From Nitrosomonas sp. (GTDB lineage: Bacteria > Pseudomonadota > Gammaproteobacteria > Burkholderiales > Nitrosomonadaceae): a stretch of DNA of 64,000 bases. The translations under genes were made by a program, and so were the position numbers. The stretch lies in the NCBI GenBank assembly GCA_017984435.1, contig JAGNZK010000006.1, forward strand, positions 16,252-80,251. Direction: 5' to 3'. Under the pieces are notes generated by a model. It ran no database searches. It was not told the origin of the DNA and was given only the letters and a program-made list of their open reading frames with translations. Of this stretch, positions 19,403-28,527 are shown piece after piece. Position 1 is the first letter of the stretch, and each line of letters starts with the position of its first letter.

Positions 19403-20020
19403 TTATTTCGTAAGTTGACGAAATGTTCCCATTCTCGGCGGAGAAATTAGATCAGTTTTGTTAAATGTAAAAAGGAATAATACGGTGTATGCGTTATAGA
19501 AAGTGTCGGCAAGAAACGGTGAGGAAGAGGCAAGAAACCGACCGGAGGGTAATTCAAAAATATCGAAGTGGAATCGTGTGTATCCCGTTTGGTTTTCTGC
19601 TTTGTAAAACGCGAGTTCAGGCAGTGAAATGGGTATTAGCGAAGCCTGAATAGGTGGAATTCCGAAGAAAGTGGTGGCCAGTTCAGTACCGAGTGAATTG
19701 ACCACGATATTGATACGGTGACTCGCATTGTCATCCTGAACAGCATAACCATGCAGTCCCAGCCACCCTGCTACAATGCCTTTCACAATATCCTTATCCG
19801 GGCTTATCCCGGTAACATCCAGCTTGATGGCTGAGCCGCGCGGAATAGGGAAGGGCATGTCGCGTTGCTTGGGCAGGCTGCGCATGACTGACTCAGTAAT
19901 CAGTAATTGTTCGGTTGCCGTTCTGGCTGAGCTGGTTATTTTTTGTGTGGATGAACATGCTGAAAGTAGGCCGACCAAAGCCATACCTAAACAAAGTGCC
20001 TTAATAATTTTCTTTACCAT
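19403..20020 (-). CDS. Putative lipoprotein of unknown function
   Basis: This is a 205-residue protein with a signal sequence and lipobox (LLSACSS, Cys near residue 22), so it is probably anchored to a membrane by lipid. The mature part contains SSARTATEQLLITESVMRSL and a Gly/Leu-rich GIVAGWLGLHGYAV. I recognise it only as a conserved family of bacterial lipoproteins without a known role (possibly DUF6655). A CGGAGTG Shine-Dalgarno precedes the ATG. It stands alone, converging with the flavoprotein gene. Confidence 0.75.
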   Translation of the reverse strand: MVKKIIKALCLGMALVGLLSACSSTQKITSSARTATEQLLITESVMRSLPKQRDMPFPIPRGSAIKLDVTGISPDKDIVKGIVAGWLGLHGYAVQDDNASHRINIVVNSLGTELATTFFGIPPIQASLIPISLPELAFYKAENQTGYTRFHFDIFELPSGRFLASSSPFLADTFYNAYTVLFLFTFNKTDLISPPRMGTFRQLTK

Positions 20021-20081
20021 AACTTTTCACTCCGGATGATTATTCATTAGTCGCTTTCTGCTTAAAACACTCCTGAGTAAC

Positions 20082-20108
20082 TGTCATTTCGAGCATAGCG
20101 AGAAATCG
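20082..20108 (+). repeat. Short dispersed repeat of the TTTCGAGC...GCGAGAAAT type
   Basis: An imperfect palindrome TTTCGAGC ATAGCGAGAAA lies in the non-coding gap upstream of the lipoprotein gene. Repeats with this core occur in intergenic DNA of many bacterial genomes. Only one copy is seen in this window, so its status as a repeat rests on general knowledge. The rest of 20021-20318 shows no gene. Confidence 0.4.
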
Positions 20109-20318
20109 ATGTTGTTGATTATCTCAAGACTTATCGCTATCTGCAGAATGATAAATGTAAGTTATTTAGAACTTCCTCAAGCAGAAAAACATACAGTAGC
20201 ATAAAACGTAACCGGGGTTTATTTTATTGTTTATACAATAAACAGACTGCTACAGAGATCGGAAGATCAACTCGTTTAGATTTGTTTATGTCGTCTGTTT
20301 AAAAGCAATGCTTGTAAT

Positions 20319-20588
20319 CTATATCTTACTTAATGAGATAAATCCTATCAGACCCAATCTGGCTAACAACATTCTATCGGTGTGTGGTTCCCGAATTGGC
20401 AATGTGATTGGTGTTGGCAAAAACTGAGTGACTTGATAATTGTTGCCATTATGTATAACGCTGATGATTTGTCTATTACTGTTGATATCGAATACATGGC
20501 TAAACTTGCTATTGGGCAACGTGTCTAACTCAATAACGTGAGTGTTGTTCCAAAGCGGATTGTTCGAAATGAGAATATGAAGGTGCAT
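20319..20588 (-). pseudogene. Remnant of a HAF-repeat/PEP-CTERM surface protein
   Basis: This 89-codon reading frame ends in a degraded PEP-CTERM-like sorting tail, REPHTDRMLLARLGLIGFIS. The tail has a polar start, a hydrophobic helix and a Lys near the end, but the Pro-Glu-Pro motif is altered. The preceding part, IELDTLPNSKFSHVFDINSNR followed by QIISVI, resembles the HAF repeats found in extracellular proteins of PEP-CTERM genomes. The frame lacks a signal peptide and its start directly follows a stop. It therefore looks like the 3' scrap of a larger gene, not a working one. Confidence 0.45.
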
Positions 20589-20791
20589 TTAAATATTTGC
20601 TTCGTGGCGTTAATCAAACTGGAATTAAGTAATTTTCTGATAATTTTTCAGTATCTTGACAACCATTCTGACCTTTCAGTATATTTGTTTTCAATGGAAA
20701 GCTGCGGAAAGTGCGCTTATTTTTTATACACATAACAACACCAATAAGATAGTGCACAATACTTATTTTTGTTGGTCATGAGGGTTTTACC

Positions 20792-22603
20792 ATGCCGATT
20801 GTAAATGATTACACAGCATTGCTTACAGGCTCATACTGGGGGGGTATCGAAGTTACCAATCGTCCGACCCTAGTAACGTATTCCTTTGCCACTAGCGCCC
20901 CGGGCACCGACGAAGGCGTGATTGGGACACCTGCTTTTGCCACCTTTCAGGCGTTTACTGCTACCCAGGAAGCGCAAACTCGGACAGCACTTGCCGAGTG
21001 GGGAAATGCCAGTGGCCTTACTTTCATTGAGGTACCCGCCGGTGCCAGCGAAATTACCTTTTCCGCCTACGATTTCACCGGCTCCCCATACGATGGTGCC
21101 GGTGGGGTTGGCTTTTACCCTTTCGGTAATTGGAATTTTTTCTCTTTTCCGAACTATCTCGACGGTTGGAATGGTGCGGGAAATGTCCTGCTGAATAGCG
21201 ACTTTATCACTGCCGAACAATTCGATTATGGTCTTATTCTGCACGAAATCGGACATACTCTCGGACTGAAACATCCCACCGAAACCTGGACGAGCGCTGC
21301 CGGTATTCTGCACGACCAGGTACTAGCGGTGGACGATCCCAGTTTGACGATCATGAGCCAGCTAGGTGGCCCGCTTGTTCATTTGGCCGCTCTCGACATT
21401 GCCGCCATCCAGAATATCTATGGGTTCAATAGCGCTGATTTGACCAACTGGTCCTACGATAATCTTAATAATATCCTGACTCAGACCGCTGGTGCCGGCG
21501 CTGTCACGTTGCGCGGCACCAATATTCGTGATGTGCTCAATGGCGGCACAGGTAATAATACATTGACCGGCTTATTTGGCGATGACTCGATATTCGGTAA
21601 CGGCGGTAATGATTTGATGTTTGGCGGTTCGGGCAACGATTTACTGAATGGTGGTGCCGGTAACGATACCATGCATGGTGGCTTCGGCGATGATAAATAC
21701 GTCATTAATACTGCGCTCGATCAAATCATTGAATTCGCCGGTGAAGGCATCGATACGGCGACTTCGAGTGTCACCTATACATTGCCTGCTGAAGTTGAAA
21801 AATTGACACTCTCCGGTACCGCAGCAATCAATGGCATCGGCAATACGCTCAATAACACGATCACTGGTAATACTGCTGTGAACACGCTGACGGGAAATGA
21901 TGGTAACGATACGCTCGACGGCAAGCTTGGCAATGACATTCTGATCGGAGGGGCAGGTAACGATACCTATATTCTGGATAACAGTAGTGATCAGGTGACC
22001 GAACTGGCCGGTGCAGGTACCGATACCATTAAGGTGGGTTTTACTTTCGATATGGCACCGATCGCCAATGTCGAGAAACTGACACTGACAGGCACACTGG
22101 CGATCAACGGTAGCGGCAATAGTTTAGCCAATACGCTGACAGGGAACGCCGCTGCAAACATACTCAACGGTAACAGCGGTGCCGATAAACTCCTGGGTGC
22201 CGCGGGTGATGATAATCTAAATGGTGGTCTTGGCACCGACACATTAACAGGCGGACTTGGTCGCGATACCTTGTCCGGTGGCAGCACGGATATTGATATC
22301 TTTGTCTATACCGCAATCGCAGATAGCGGTATCGGTGTCGCTAATCGCGATAGTATTACCGATTTCGATGCGGTCGATCGTATCAGTCTTGCGGCAATTG
22401 ATACCAACCCAGCGTTAGCGGGCGATCAAGCGTTTACCTTCGTTGGTAATGGTGCGATCACGGGTAATTGGCAAGTGGCCTATCAGATTGCCGGTGCCGA
22501 CACCCTAGTATCGATCAACGCGACAGGCACTCCGGCAGTAGAGATGGAAATATTATTAGTGGGTTACAGCGCTGGATTGACGTCGTTGGATTTTTTGTTG
22601 TAA
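20792..22603 (+). CDS. Serralysin-like M10 metalloprotease with RTX repeats
   Basis: This is a 603-residue secreted zinc protease. The zinc motif is HEIGHTLGLKH at 151-161, followed by a Met-turn-like TIMSQL. The C-terminal 350 residues carry many Ca-binding RTX nonapeptides (such as GGSGNDLLNGGAGNDT). They also contain duplicated blocks around VEKLTLSGTAAING and VEKLTLTGTLAING. There is no N-terminal signal peptide, as expected for export by a type I system, and the protein ends in the hydrophobic LTSLDFLL. No ABC/MFP/TolC export genes lie next to it. A second, RTX-poor M10 protease is at 37648-39186. Confidence 0.93.
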   Translation: MPIVNDYTALLTGSYWGGIEVTNRPTLVTYSFATSAPGTDEGVIGTPAFATFQAFTATQEAQTRTALAEWGNASGLTFIEVPAGASEITFSAYDFTGSPYDGAGGVGFYPFGNWNFFSFPNYLDGWNGAGNVLLNSDFITAEQFDYGLILHEIGHTLGLKHPTETWTSAAGILHDQVLAVDDPSLTIMSQLGGPLVHLAALDIAAIQNIYGFNSADLTNWSYDNLNNILTQTAGAGAVTLRGTNIRDVLNGGTGNNTLTGLFGDDSIFGNGGNDLMFGGSGNDLLNGGAGNDTMHGGFGDDKYVINTALDQIIEFAGEGIDTATSSVTYTLPAEVEKLTLSGTAAINGIGNTLNNTITGNTAVNTLTGNDGNDTLDGKLGNDILIGGAGNDTYILDNSSDQVTELAGAGTDTIKVGFTFDMAPIANVEKLTLTGTLAINGSGNSLANTLTGNAAANILNGNSGADKLLGAAGDDNLNGGLGTDTLTGGLGRDTLSGGSTDIDIFVYTAIADSGIGVANRDSITDFDAVDRISLAAIDTNPALAGDQAFTFVGNGAITGNWQVAYQIAGADTLVSINATGTPAVEMEILLVGYSAGLTSLDFLL

Positions 22604-22648
22604 CCGGGATACTGCACGCTATATCCCGTATTCCTGAGTGTTAGGAGG

Positions 22649-22796
22649 GTAACAGGCCGTTGAGAAACGTTTTCGAGGTAGCCGATACTGAACAAAAACA
22701 GGCGAGAAAGCGCAGTTTATGGGTAATAAATGAGCATTTTAAGCCTGTTTTTAACACTGTAGCGGCAACGCAGATAGTTTTTCAACGGCCTGTTAC
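22649..22796. mobile_element. MITE, copy 1, overlapping the cobO stop
   Basis: This is a 148-bp non-coding element with imperfect 21-bp terminal inverted repeats (GTAACAGGCCGTTGA...TCAACGGCCTGTTAC). It has an internal inverted repeat AAAAACAGGC...GCCTGTTTTT around 22693-22752. A second copy, about 85% similar, lies at 49303-49448. It holds no ORF and was presumably moved by a transposase encoded elsewhere. Its right terminus contains the TAA stop of cobO. The internal hairpin with its T run could end transcription on either strand. Confidence 0.8.
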
Positions 22797-23398
22797 AAAT
22801 CAATGCCTTTCTGTGCCTGAATACCGGCGCGAAAGGCGTGTTTGATGTCGGTCATTTCAGTGACGGTATCCGCAACCTCACAAAGCGCATCCGGTGCGCC
22901 GCGTCCGGTAATCACAACATGCTGCATAGCGGGGCGGTTTTTCAGATCGCTCAGTACCATCGCCAAATCCAGCCAGCCAAACTTGAGCGGATAAGTCAGC
23001 TCATCCAGTATGATCAGATCCAGTGAGGGGTCGCACAACATTTTGTGTACGATAGTCCAGCCACGTTGAGCCGTTTCCGTGTCGCGCTCCAGATTCTGCG
23101 TGTCCCAGGTAAAACCTTCACCGAGAACATGCCAGATTACATTTTCCTGTTTACGAAAAAAAGCTTCTTCGCCGGTATCCGAGCGGCCTTTAATAAACTG
23201 TGCGACGCCTACGCGCATGCCATGCCCCAGTGCTCGTGCAATCATGCCAAATGCCGAACTGGATTTGCCTTTGCCGTTACCCGTGTGAACCAATAATAAG
23301 CCTTGTTCACGATCAGCACGCGCAATCGCTGCATCAACCACCTCTTTTTTCCGCTGCATGCGATCGCGGTAGCGTTGCGCGCGCCCGGAATCCGCCAT
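22793..23398 (-). CDS. cobO: Cob(I)alamin (corrinoid) adenosyltransferase
   Basis: The enzyme transfers the 5'-deoxyadenosyl group of ATP to cobalt in corrinoids (CobA/CobO/BtuR type). I place the start at 23398 because the protein then opens MADSGRAQRYRDRMQRKKE, as BtuR proteins do. An in-frame upstream ATG at 23443 would overlap the preceding gene. The 201-residue protein has the P-loop TGNGKGKS at 39-46, RVGVAQFIKG, and the ILDELTYPL block. It is the last gene of the riboswitch-btuB operon, completing uptake and activation of B12. Its stop codon lies within a MITE end. Confidence 0.93.
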   Translation of the reverse strand: MADSGRAQRYRDRMQRKKEVVDAAIARADREQGLLLVHTGNGKGKSSSAFGMIARALGHGMRVGVAQFIKGRSDTGEEAFFRKQENVIWHVLGEGFTWDTQNLERDTETAQRGWTIVHKMLCDPSLDLIILDELTYPLKFGWLDLAMVLSDLKNRPAMQHVVITGRGAPDALCEVADTVTEMTDIKHAFRAGIQAQKGIDL

Positions 23399-23402
23399 AT
23401 GG

Positions 23403-24008
23403 TTATCCCGTTGTGGTGTTGCGTGGATTGAATTGCTGTGCAATCAACGCGAATAGCGCATGTATTACAGCGACGATACCGACATAAAATACGAATGTCT
23501 CGATATAAGGTGGGAAATATTTGATCACTTGTTCAGCAAACTCGCGCCAGGTAGTTTCTGCAAAGCGGCCGGAGAAGAAATAGAATCCGCCGTTGGAGAA
23601 TAATTCACACAATGTCAGACCTGCCATGATACTGAGACAAAGTGGCATTAGGGTGCGCCATGCAAATTGATGCTGCTTGGCATACCAGCGACCGGCCAGC
23701 CATAAGGAAGCGTAAGCCGGTAATAGAAACACATAAGCCGGCGTCAAACAGAAATCACTGACACCACCCCAACTGGTAGCCGCAAAATCCAACCACCAAC
23801 CCAGTGCAAAGAAACCGAACAATGGCCATGCTGAACGCACATAGATACCAGCCAGGAAGAAGATTGCCCAGGAAGCATCCATCAAGCTATGTGTCGATAA
23901 AAAAATCGGGCTTGGTATCGACACAAAATAATGACTGCGGGTAAGAATCATTGCGAGTCCGAGCAGTAATACGATGGCTGTTTGATTGCGGGTGGATAAA
24001 TTCAGCAT
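23403..24008 (-). CDS. Polytopic membrane protein of the B12 operon
   Basis: This is a 201-residue integral membrane protein with about five to six hydrophobic segments (for example AIVLLLGLAMIL, ASWAIFFLAGIYV, LFGFFALGWWLDFA, FVFYVGIVAVIHALFALIA). It lies between btuB and cobO with gaps of 12 and 4 bases, all behind one cobalamin riboswitch. Position and topology suggest a role in moving corrinoids across the inner membrane, as predicted for several small proteins in B12 regulons. I do not recognise the family with certainty and no ATPase partner is nearby. Confidence 0.7.
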   Translation of the reverse strand: MLNLSTRNQTAIVLLLGLAMILTRSHYFVSIPSPIFLSTHSLMDASWAIFFLAGIYVRSAWPLFGFFALGWWLDFAATSWGGVSDFCLTPAYVFLLPAYASLWLAGRWYAKQHQFAWRTLMPLCLSIMAGLTLCELFSNGGFYFFSGRFAETTWREFAEQVIKYFPPYIETFVFYVGIVAVIHALFALIAQQFNPRNTTTG

Positions 24009-24020
24009 GTTGGGTTCCTG

Positions 24021-25856
24021 TTAGGGTTGATAACGTACCATGGCAAAGAAATTTCGCCCGGGTTGATTATAGAATGCTGCCGTTTCATAGCGTTCATTAA
24101 ATAAATTTTCAATGCGTCCCTGCAAACGCCAATGCTTATTCAGAATATATTCAGCACGCAGATCAAATTTGACGTAACTGTCCAGTTTCCGCGTATTGGC
24201 CAGATCATCATAACGCTCACCTTCAACCAGCAGCATTCCGCCTAACATATATTGACCGAACTGGCGATCGACATCCAGTCTGAATGATTGTTCGGCGCGT
24301 CGTGGCAGTATATTACCGCGATTTTCGGATGAACGGTTCTGAGGGTCAAGTAGTGTCAGATTCGTATTGAATTGCCAGCCTTTAATCTGTGCACTGACAA
24401 CACCTTCCAATCCGCGAATCCGTGCATGATCAATGTTGGCAGGCATGAAAGTGCTGGCATCAAAAGCGATCAACTGATCAATACGGGTTTCATAAACATT
24501 CAACGACCAACTGCCCCAATCAGTCTTGCCACGTGGGCCGAATTCATAACTGAGTGAATCTTCCGGACGTAAATTGGGGTTACTAAAACCGGGAAAATAC
24601 AACTCATTAAAGGTGGGAGCTTTAAAGGCAGTGCCGAAATTGGCGAGCAAGCGGATCTTCTCAGTGATCGGATAACCCCAACCGGCACCGCCTGTCACCC
24701 GGCTGCCAAATTGTTGATTGTCGTCGTGACGTACCGATAATTGGATATCATGTTTGACAATCGTTGCCTGATGTTGCGCGAAAACACCCCAATTGTTACG
24801 CGCATGAGTGGTAAAGGCCTCGGAACTTCTAATGTGATCTTTTTGATAATCCATACCGATTGTCAATAAATGACTGGGGTTGATGGTGAAGTCATTCAAC
24901 ACGGAAATGGTATCGCGTATGGTGTTAAACCGGCTTTGGAAAGCAGTGCCGAGAAAATTGTCCGAATCTTCCCGGCTGCGGCCGCCAATCAGATTAATGC
25001 GCCAGAAATCCAACGGGGAATATCGTGCGGTACCGCCAAGAACCTGCTGCATTAAAACGGTTTTATTGGCAAAGCTGCCATCAAACTGAGATCTGCCGGC
25101 AGATTGCATAAAGCTACCGTCGATTTCCAGGCCATTTTGGAAGCGATACCCGGCGCGCGCGGAACCCGCGACATTACGATAGCCATCCCGATCAGGTTCG
25201 GGTTCATTAATAAAACAGCCGGCACTGCTGGAACCGTTGCACGCATTAAAACCTTGGGTACCGATACCGCTGGCGGTCATATTAAACCAACCTTGCTGGC
25301 CACCGTACGACAAACCCGTGGAGCCTTCCAAACTACCGTAGCTGCCGCCGCCAAAGCCTAAAGTCTGCTTAAACCCACCGCCGTCACCTTTGCGCGTAAA
25401 AATATGAATGACACCACCGATGGCTTCCGAACCATATAAACTGGAGCGCGGGCCGCGCACGATCTCAATACGATCAATCTGCTCGATGGGAATGTTTTCA
25501 AACGCAGTCGTACCGGATGTGGCTGAGCCGACCTTGATGTTGTCGATCATCACCAGGACATGATCCGATTCAGTGCCGCGCATGTGTACGAAGGTAGCTT
25601 TTCCCGCGCCACCCTGATTGACAATATTGACACCGGGTACACCACGCAACAAATCCTGAATCGAACGTACTTGTTGACGCTCAATATCCTTGCGCGTGAT
25701 CACTGTCACCGAAGCCAATGAAGCATCGGCAGTCTGTGCCGTGCGTGTTGCCGTGACAATAACCGGCTTCTCCTGATGATTCGCATTCGCTGCGAATACC
25801 GTTGGGGTTGTGCCAAGCCATAGCACAGCCAGCGCCGACAAACGGCATTTTTGCAT
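24021..25856 (-). CDS. btuB: TonB-dependent vitamin B12 receptor
   Basis: This is an outer-membrane beta-barrel that imports cobalamin using TonB energy. I use ATG 25856, with AAGGA 8 bases upstream. It gives a 611-residue protein with a signal peptide ending TVFAANA. The TonB box is near EKPVIVTATRT. A plug domain follows (RSIQDLLRGVPGVNIVNQGG, IEIVRGPRSSLYGSEAIGG), then the barrel, which ends in the aromatic FFAMVRYQP typical of outer-membrane proteins. The cobalamin riboswitch 150 bases upstream fixes the substrate class. Confidence 0.95.
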   Translation of the reverse strand: MQKCRLSALAVLWLGTTPTVFAANANHQEKPVIVTATRTAQTADASLASVTVITRKDIERQQVRSIQDLLRGVPGVNIVNQGGAGKATFVHMRGTESDHVLVMIDNIKVGSATSGTTAFENIPIEQIDRIEIVRGPRSSLYGSEAIGGVIHIFTRKGDGGGFKQTLGFGGGSYGSLEGSTGLSYGGQQGWFNMTASGIGTQGFNACNGSSSAGCFINEPEPDRDGYRNVAGSARAGYRFQNGLEIDGSFMQSAGRSQFDGSFANKTVLMQQVLGGTARYSPLDFWRINLIGGRSREDSDNFLGTAFQSRFNTIRDTISVLNDFTINPSHLLTIGMDYQKDHIRSSEAFTTHARNNWGVFAQHQATIVKHDIQLSVRHDDNQQFGSRVTGGAGWGYPITEKIRLLANFGTAFKAPTFNELYFPGFSNPNLRPEDSLSYEFGPRGKTDWGSWSLNVYETRIDQLIAFDASTFMPANIDHARIRGLEGVVSAQIKGWQFNTNLTLLDPQNRSSENRGNILPRRAEQSFRLDVDRQFGQYMLGGMLLVEGERYDDLANTRKLDSYVKFDLRAEYILNKHWRLQGRIENLFNERYETAAFYNQPGRNFFAMVRYQP

Positions 25857-26004
25857 AGTCTGATTCCTTCGCACACACCCGTGCGTTTTGAATTTTGGAA
25901 ATTAAGGCATGCGAAGGGGAATTCAGGAACGGACAAACAGATCGGCTTATAAAATAAAGCCGATCGAAATGCCACTGATTGCCCTCCGCAATACCGTAGT
26001 AGTA

Positions 26005-26200
26005 TTCACTTCAGGCCGGTCTCCGGACTCATGAGCGGAATAAATTCCACATTTGCGCCTTCCCATGTTGTTACACAGTGGCATGCTGCAGATGATTAAC
26101 TCAATTACCGTTGCGGGGGCAGTGCTGGCATTGCCTGAATCCAATCGAGGCGCACCAGCTTCCCGTTTAACCTTCAAGGATGAGCTTGAAGGCACCTGAA
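26005..26200 (-). ncRNA. Cobalamin riboswitch
   Basis: On the minus strand the leader contains the B12 box pattern GCCACTG...GGGAAGGC (26057-26082). It also has the upstream conserved parts GGTGCC, GGGAAGCTGGTG and GCACTGCCCCCGCAACGGTAA. These occur in the right order for an adenosylcobalamin-sensing element. It precedes btuB by about 150 bases and should shut off the btuB operon when B12 is plentiful. An alternating pair of hairpins toward 26005 (GAGTCCGGAGACCGGCC) marks its 3' end. Confidence 0.95.
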
Positions 26201-26354
26201 AAGCGAGGGCGCAAACTTACATGACATGTAGCGACTGTGTCAAGAAATTGGTCGTTTTCTACATGGATTGAGGTAATGGAACATCTGAAGCAGCATTTTG
26301 TAAACGGTAATACACGTTCATAACGATTGGTCATGTCACTTTACATGTCAGTTT

Positions 26355-26388
26355 CATGCATAATTCCGACTGTTATGGAATATGCATG
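26355..26388. promoter_or_regulatory. Palindromic site upstream of the DevBCA-type operon
   Basis: An imperfect palindrome with arms CATGCATAATTCC and GGAATATGCATG, separated by 8 bases, lies about 75 bases before the first gene of the exporter operon. Nearby ACATGT repeats (around 26220 and 26344) share the CATG core. Its form suggests an operator for a dimeric regulator. No regulator gene lies nearby. Confidence 0.4.
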
Positions 26389-26461
26389 AGGCCAATATGT
26401 AGGAATGAATAAAAGAATTGGTGGTTGGTTTTTTGGAAAATTAATCAGAATTAAATGATTT

Positions 26462-27361
26462 ATGTATTTGACGGTAAGTTACCTGGTTTTTATTGTGGTC
26501 AGTTTCATGTTGGCGAGTTCCGTCGTATTGGCGGATGGGCTTTGCAGGTTCGATACCCATCAGGGAGTGGGGGCGCTAGGACGGATTGAACCGCGCTCTC
26601 GCGTGATTAAAGTGTCTCATAACGCAGGTCCTGACGGTGCTCGTGTTGAACAACTCTTTTTTCAGGAAGCGGATCACGTTAAAGCGGGTGAGCAATTAGC
26701 AATCTTGTCGGATCACATGAAGAAAAATGCCGAAGTTGAAACGGCTAAAGCGCGTATTAAAGTGTTGCAAGCACAACGTGTTGTCGAACAAACTGCGTTG
26801 ACATTCAATAAAAAAGAGCATTTGCGTTATCAATCATTGGCGTCGAGTTCTGCGACCAGTATTTCTCTGGTTGACTCCAAATGGTTTGCGCTGCAACAAT
26901 CCGAAGCCAATTTGAAGCGTTTGTCGGCTGAAATCGCGCATGCCCAGTCCAAACAGAAAATTAACGAAGCAACACTGAACAATACACAGATTGTTGCACC
27001 GATTACCGGCACCTTATTAAAAATTTTCACCCGACCGGGAGAGCGCATCGGGGATCGGGGTTTGCTGGAGATGGCGGATTTGTCACAGCTGGATGTAGTT
27101 GCCGAAGTTTATGAATCGGATCTGTCGCGTGTCAGAATAGGCCAATCAGGATGTATACATGCGGTTGGATTGAAACGGAGCTATCACGCGCAAGTCAGGG
27201 AATTGGGATTTCTGGTCAGGAAAAACGATTTAAACGATACCGATCCATTAGCGGATCGGGATAATCGCATTATTGAAGTGCGTTTGACGCTTGAACCGGA
27301 AGCTGTGGCTGATTTGCAGCATCAAATTTTCCGCCAGGTCAAGGTGCGGATTATCCCGTGA
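26462..27361 (+). CDS. HlyD/DevB-type membrane fusion protein of an ABC exporter
   Basis: This is a 299-residue periplasmic adaptor anchored by an N-terminal hydrophobic segment (residues 4-24, ending VVLADG). It has the biotinyl-lipoyl-like halves (IEPRSRVIKVS, then NNTQIVAPITGTLLKIFTRPGE) around a Lys/Gln-rich coiled-coil hairpin (about 90-170). A beta-barrel region (DLSRVRIGQSG) follows. In the DevBCA family this protein links the inner-membrane transporter to an outer-membrane channel. The stop overlaps the GTG start of the next gene, so the two are translationally coupled. Confidence 0.85.
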   Translation: MYLTVSYLVFIVVSFMLASSVVLADGLCRFDTHQGVGALGRIEPRSRVIKVSHNAGPDGARVEQLFFQEADHVKAGEQLAILSDHMKKNAEVETAKARIKVLQAQRVVEQTALTFNKKEHLRYQSLASSSATSISLVDSKWFALQQSEANLKRLSAEIAHAQSKQKINEATLNNTQIVAPITGTLLKIFTRPGERIGDRGLLEMADLSQLDVVAEVYESDLSRVRIGQSGCIHAVGLKRSYHAQVRELGFLVRKNDLNDTDPLADRDNRIIEVRLTLEPEAVADLQHQIFRQVKVRIIP

Positions 27362-28527
27362 ACTGGATAAGTTGGCTTTATTTTCCGGCACAGCTGGCTT
27401 GGCGACAATTAATTTTTGATCGGACGAAATTGATCGCTGCTATTTGCGGTGTTTTGTTTGCCAGCGTATTGGTATTCATGCAATTGGGTTTTCGCGATTC
27501 ACTCTATGCCAGTTCCGCATTAGCGCCGGTAAAATTAAATGGCGATTTATTTCTGATGCATAAGCAAAGCGAAGCCATGTGGCGTCCGGTTCAATTTAAA
27601 CGTAGTGAATTGATGCGAGTCTTGGGGAATCCGGCTGTGGCTAACGCTTACCCGCTATACTTGGGGCTGGCGCCTTTCAAAAATATCCAAACCCGGACAA
27701 AACGGACTTTAATGATTTATGGCTTTGATCCGGATTCACTAATATTTGATTTGGCATCCGTGCAGAACCTGCGCGCAGAATTGCGGCAGAAGGATACCGT
27801 GTTGTTTGATGAATATTCCCGTCCTGAATTCGGACCGATTGGCAAATTTCTGCAAGCGGGGCAAAATGTGACCGAAATCAATGACTATAAAGTCTCCATT
27901 ATCGGCTTGTTTCGCTTAGGTGTATCTTTTGCTGCGGATGGCAACGTGATTACCAGCGATTTAAATTTCATGCGTATTTTCCCTAGAAGGAATCACGATG
28001 GTATCGACATGGGTATCATCAAACTGCATGCCGGTGCATCCGTCCCACAAATCCAAGCCGAACTAAAAAGCCAGTTGAATGAGTATGTCAATATTTTTAC
28101 CTATGATGAATTACAGCAGTTCGAGAAAAACTATTGGTCTGATACGGCGCCGATCGGATTTATTTTTAATTTTGGCATCGTAATGGGATGGATAGTCGGT
28201 TTGGTCATCGTTTATCAAATTCTTTTTACCGACATCACTAATCATCGCAATGAATTTGCGACATTGAAGGCCATGGGCTATGAACATGGCTATTTTGTTC
28301 GTGTGGTATTCTCCTCTGCTTTCTTTTTGACCGTTTTGGGATTTATTCCCGGTTATCTGCTTTCTTTTGGTTTATATTATTTAGGCGAATCTCAAATGTT
28401 CATGCCCATGCCGATGAGTCCCGGTAAAGTTTTTACCGTATTTATTTGTATGCTCTCCATGTGTTTTATGGCAGGTGTGCTGGCCATACGCAAATTGAAA
28501 GACGCGAATCCCGCCGACATGTTCTGA
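27358..28527 (+). CDS. DevC-type ABC exporter permease
   Basis: This is a 389-residue inner-membrane permease of the MacB/FtsX-like class. It has one N-terminal transmembrane segment (LIAAICGVLFASVLVFMQLG), a large periplasmic domain (about 45-255), and three C-terminal segments. The closing IRKLKDANPADMF is typical of DevC. The start is GTG in a 4-base overlap with the adaptor gene, and the stop overlaps the ATPase start (TGATG). DevBCA was described in cyanobacteria for glycolipid export. In this organism the cargo is unknown. Confidence 0.88.
   Translation: MNWISWLYFPAQLAWRQLIFDRTKLIAAICGVLFASVLVFMQLGFRDSLYASSALAPVKLNGDLFLMHKQSEAMWRPVQFKRSELMRVLGNPAVANAYPLYLGLAPFKNIQTRTKRTLMIYGFDPDSLIFDLASVQNLRAELRQKDTVLFDEYSRPEFGPIGKFLQAGQNVTEINDYKVSIIGLFRLGVSFAADGNVITSDLNFMRIFPRRNHDGIDMGIIKLHAGASVPQIQAELKSQLNEYVNIFTYDELQQFEKNYWSDTAPIGFIFNFGIVMGWIVGLVIVYQILFTDITNHRNEFATLKAMGYEHGYFVRVVFSSAFFLTVLGFIPGYLLSFGLYYLGESQMFMPMPMSPGKVFTVFICMLSMCFMAGVLAIRKLKDANPADMF

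Noticed and set aside
20792-22603. Tandem Gly/Asp-rich DNA repeats as a separate repeat locus
   Set aside because: They are the coding repeats of the RTX protease.
28446-28526. N-terminal extension of the DevA-type ATPase
   Set aside because: It lies inside the permease gene; ATG 28527 gives the normal family start.
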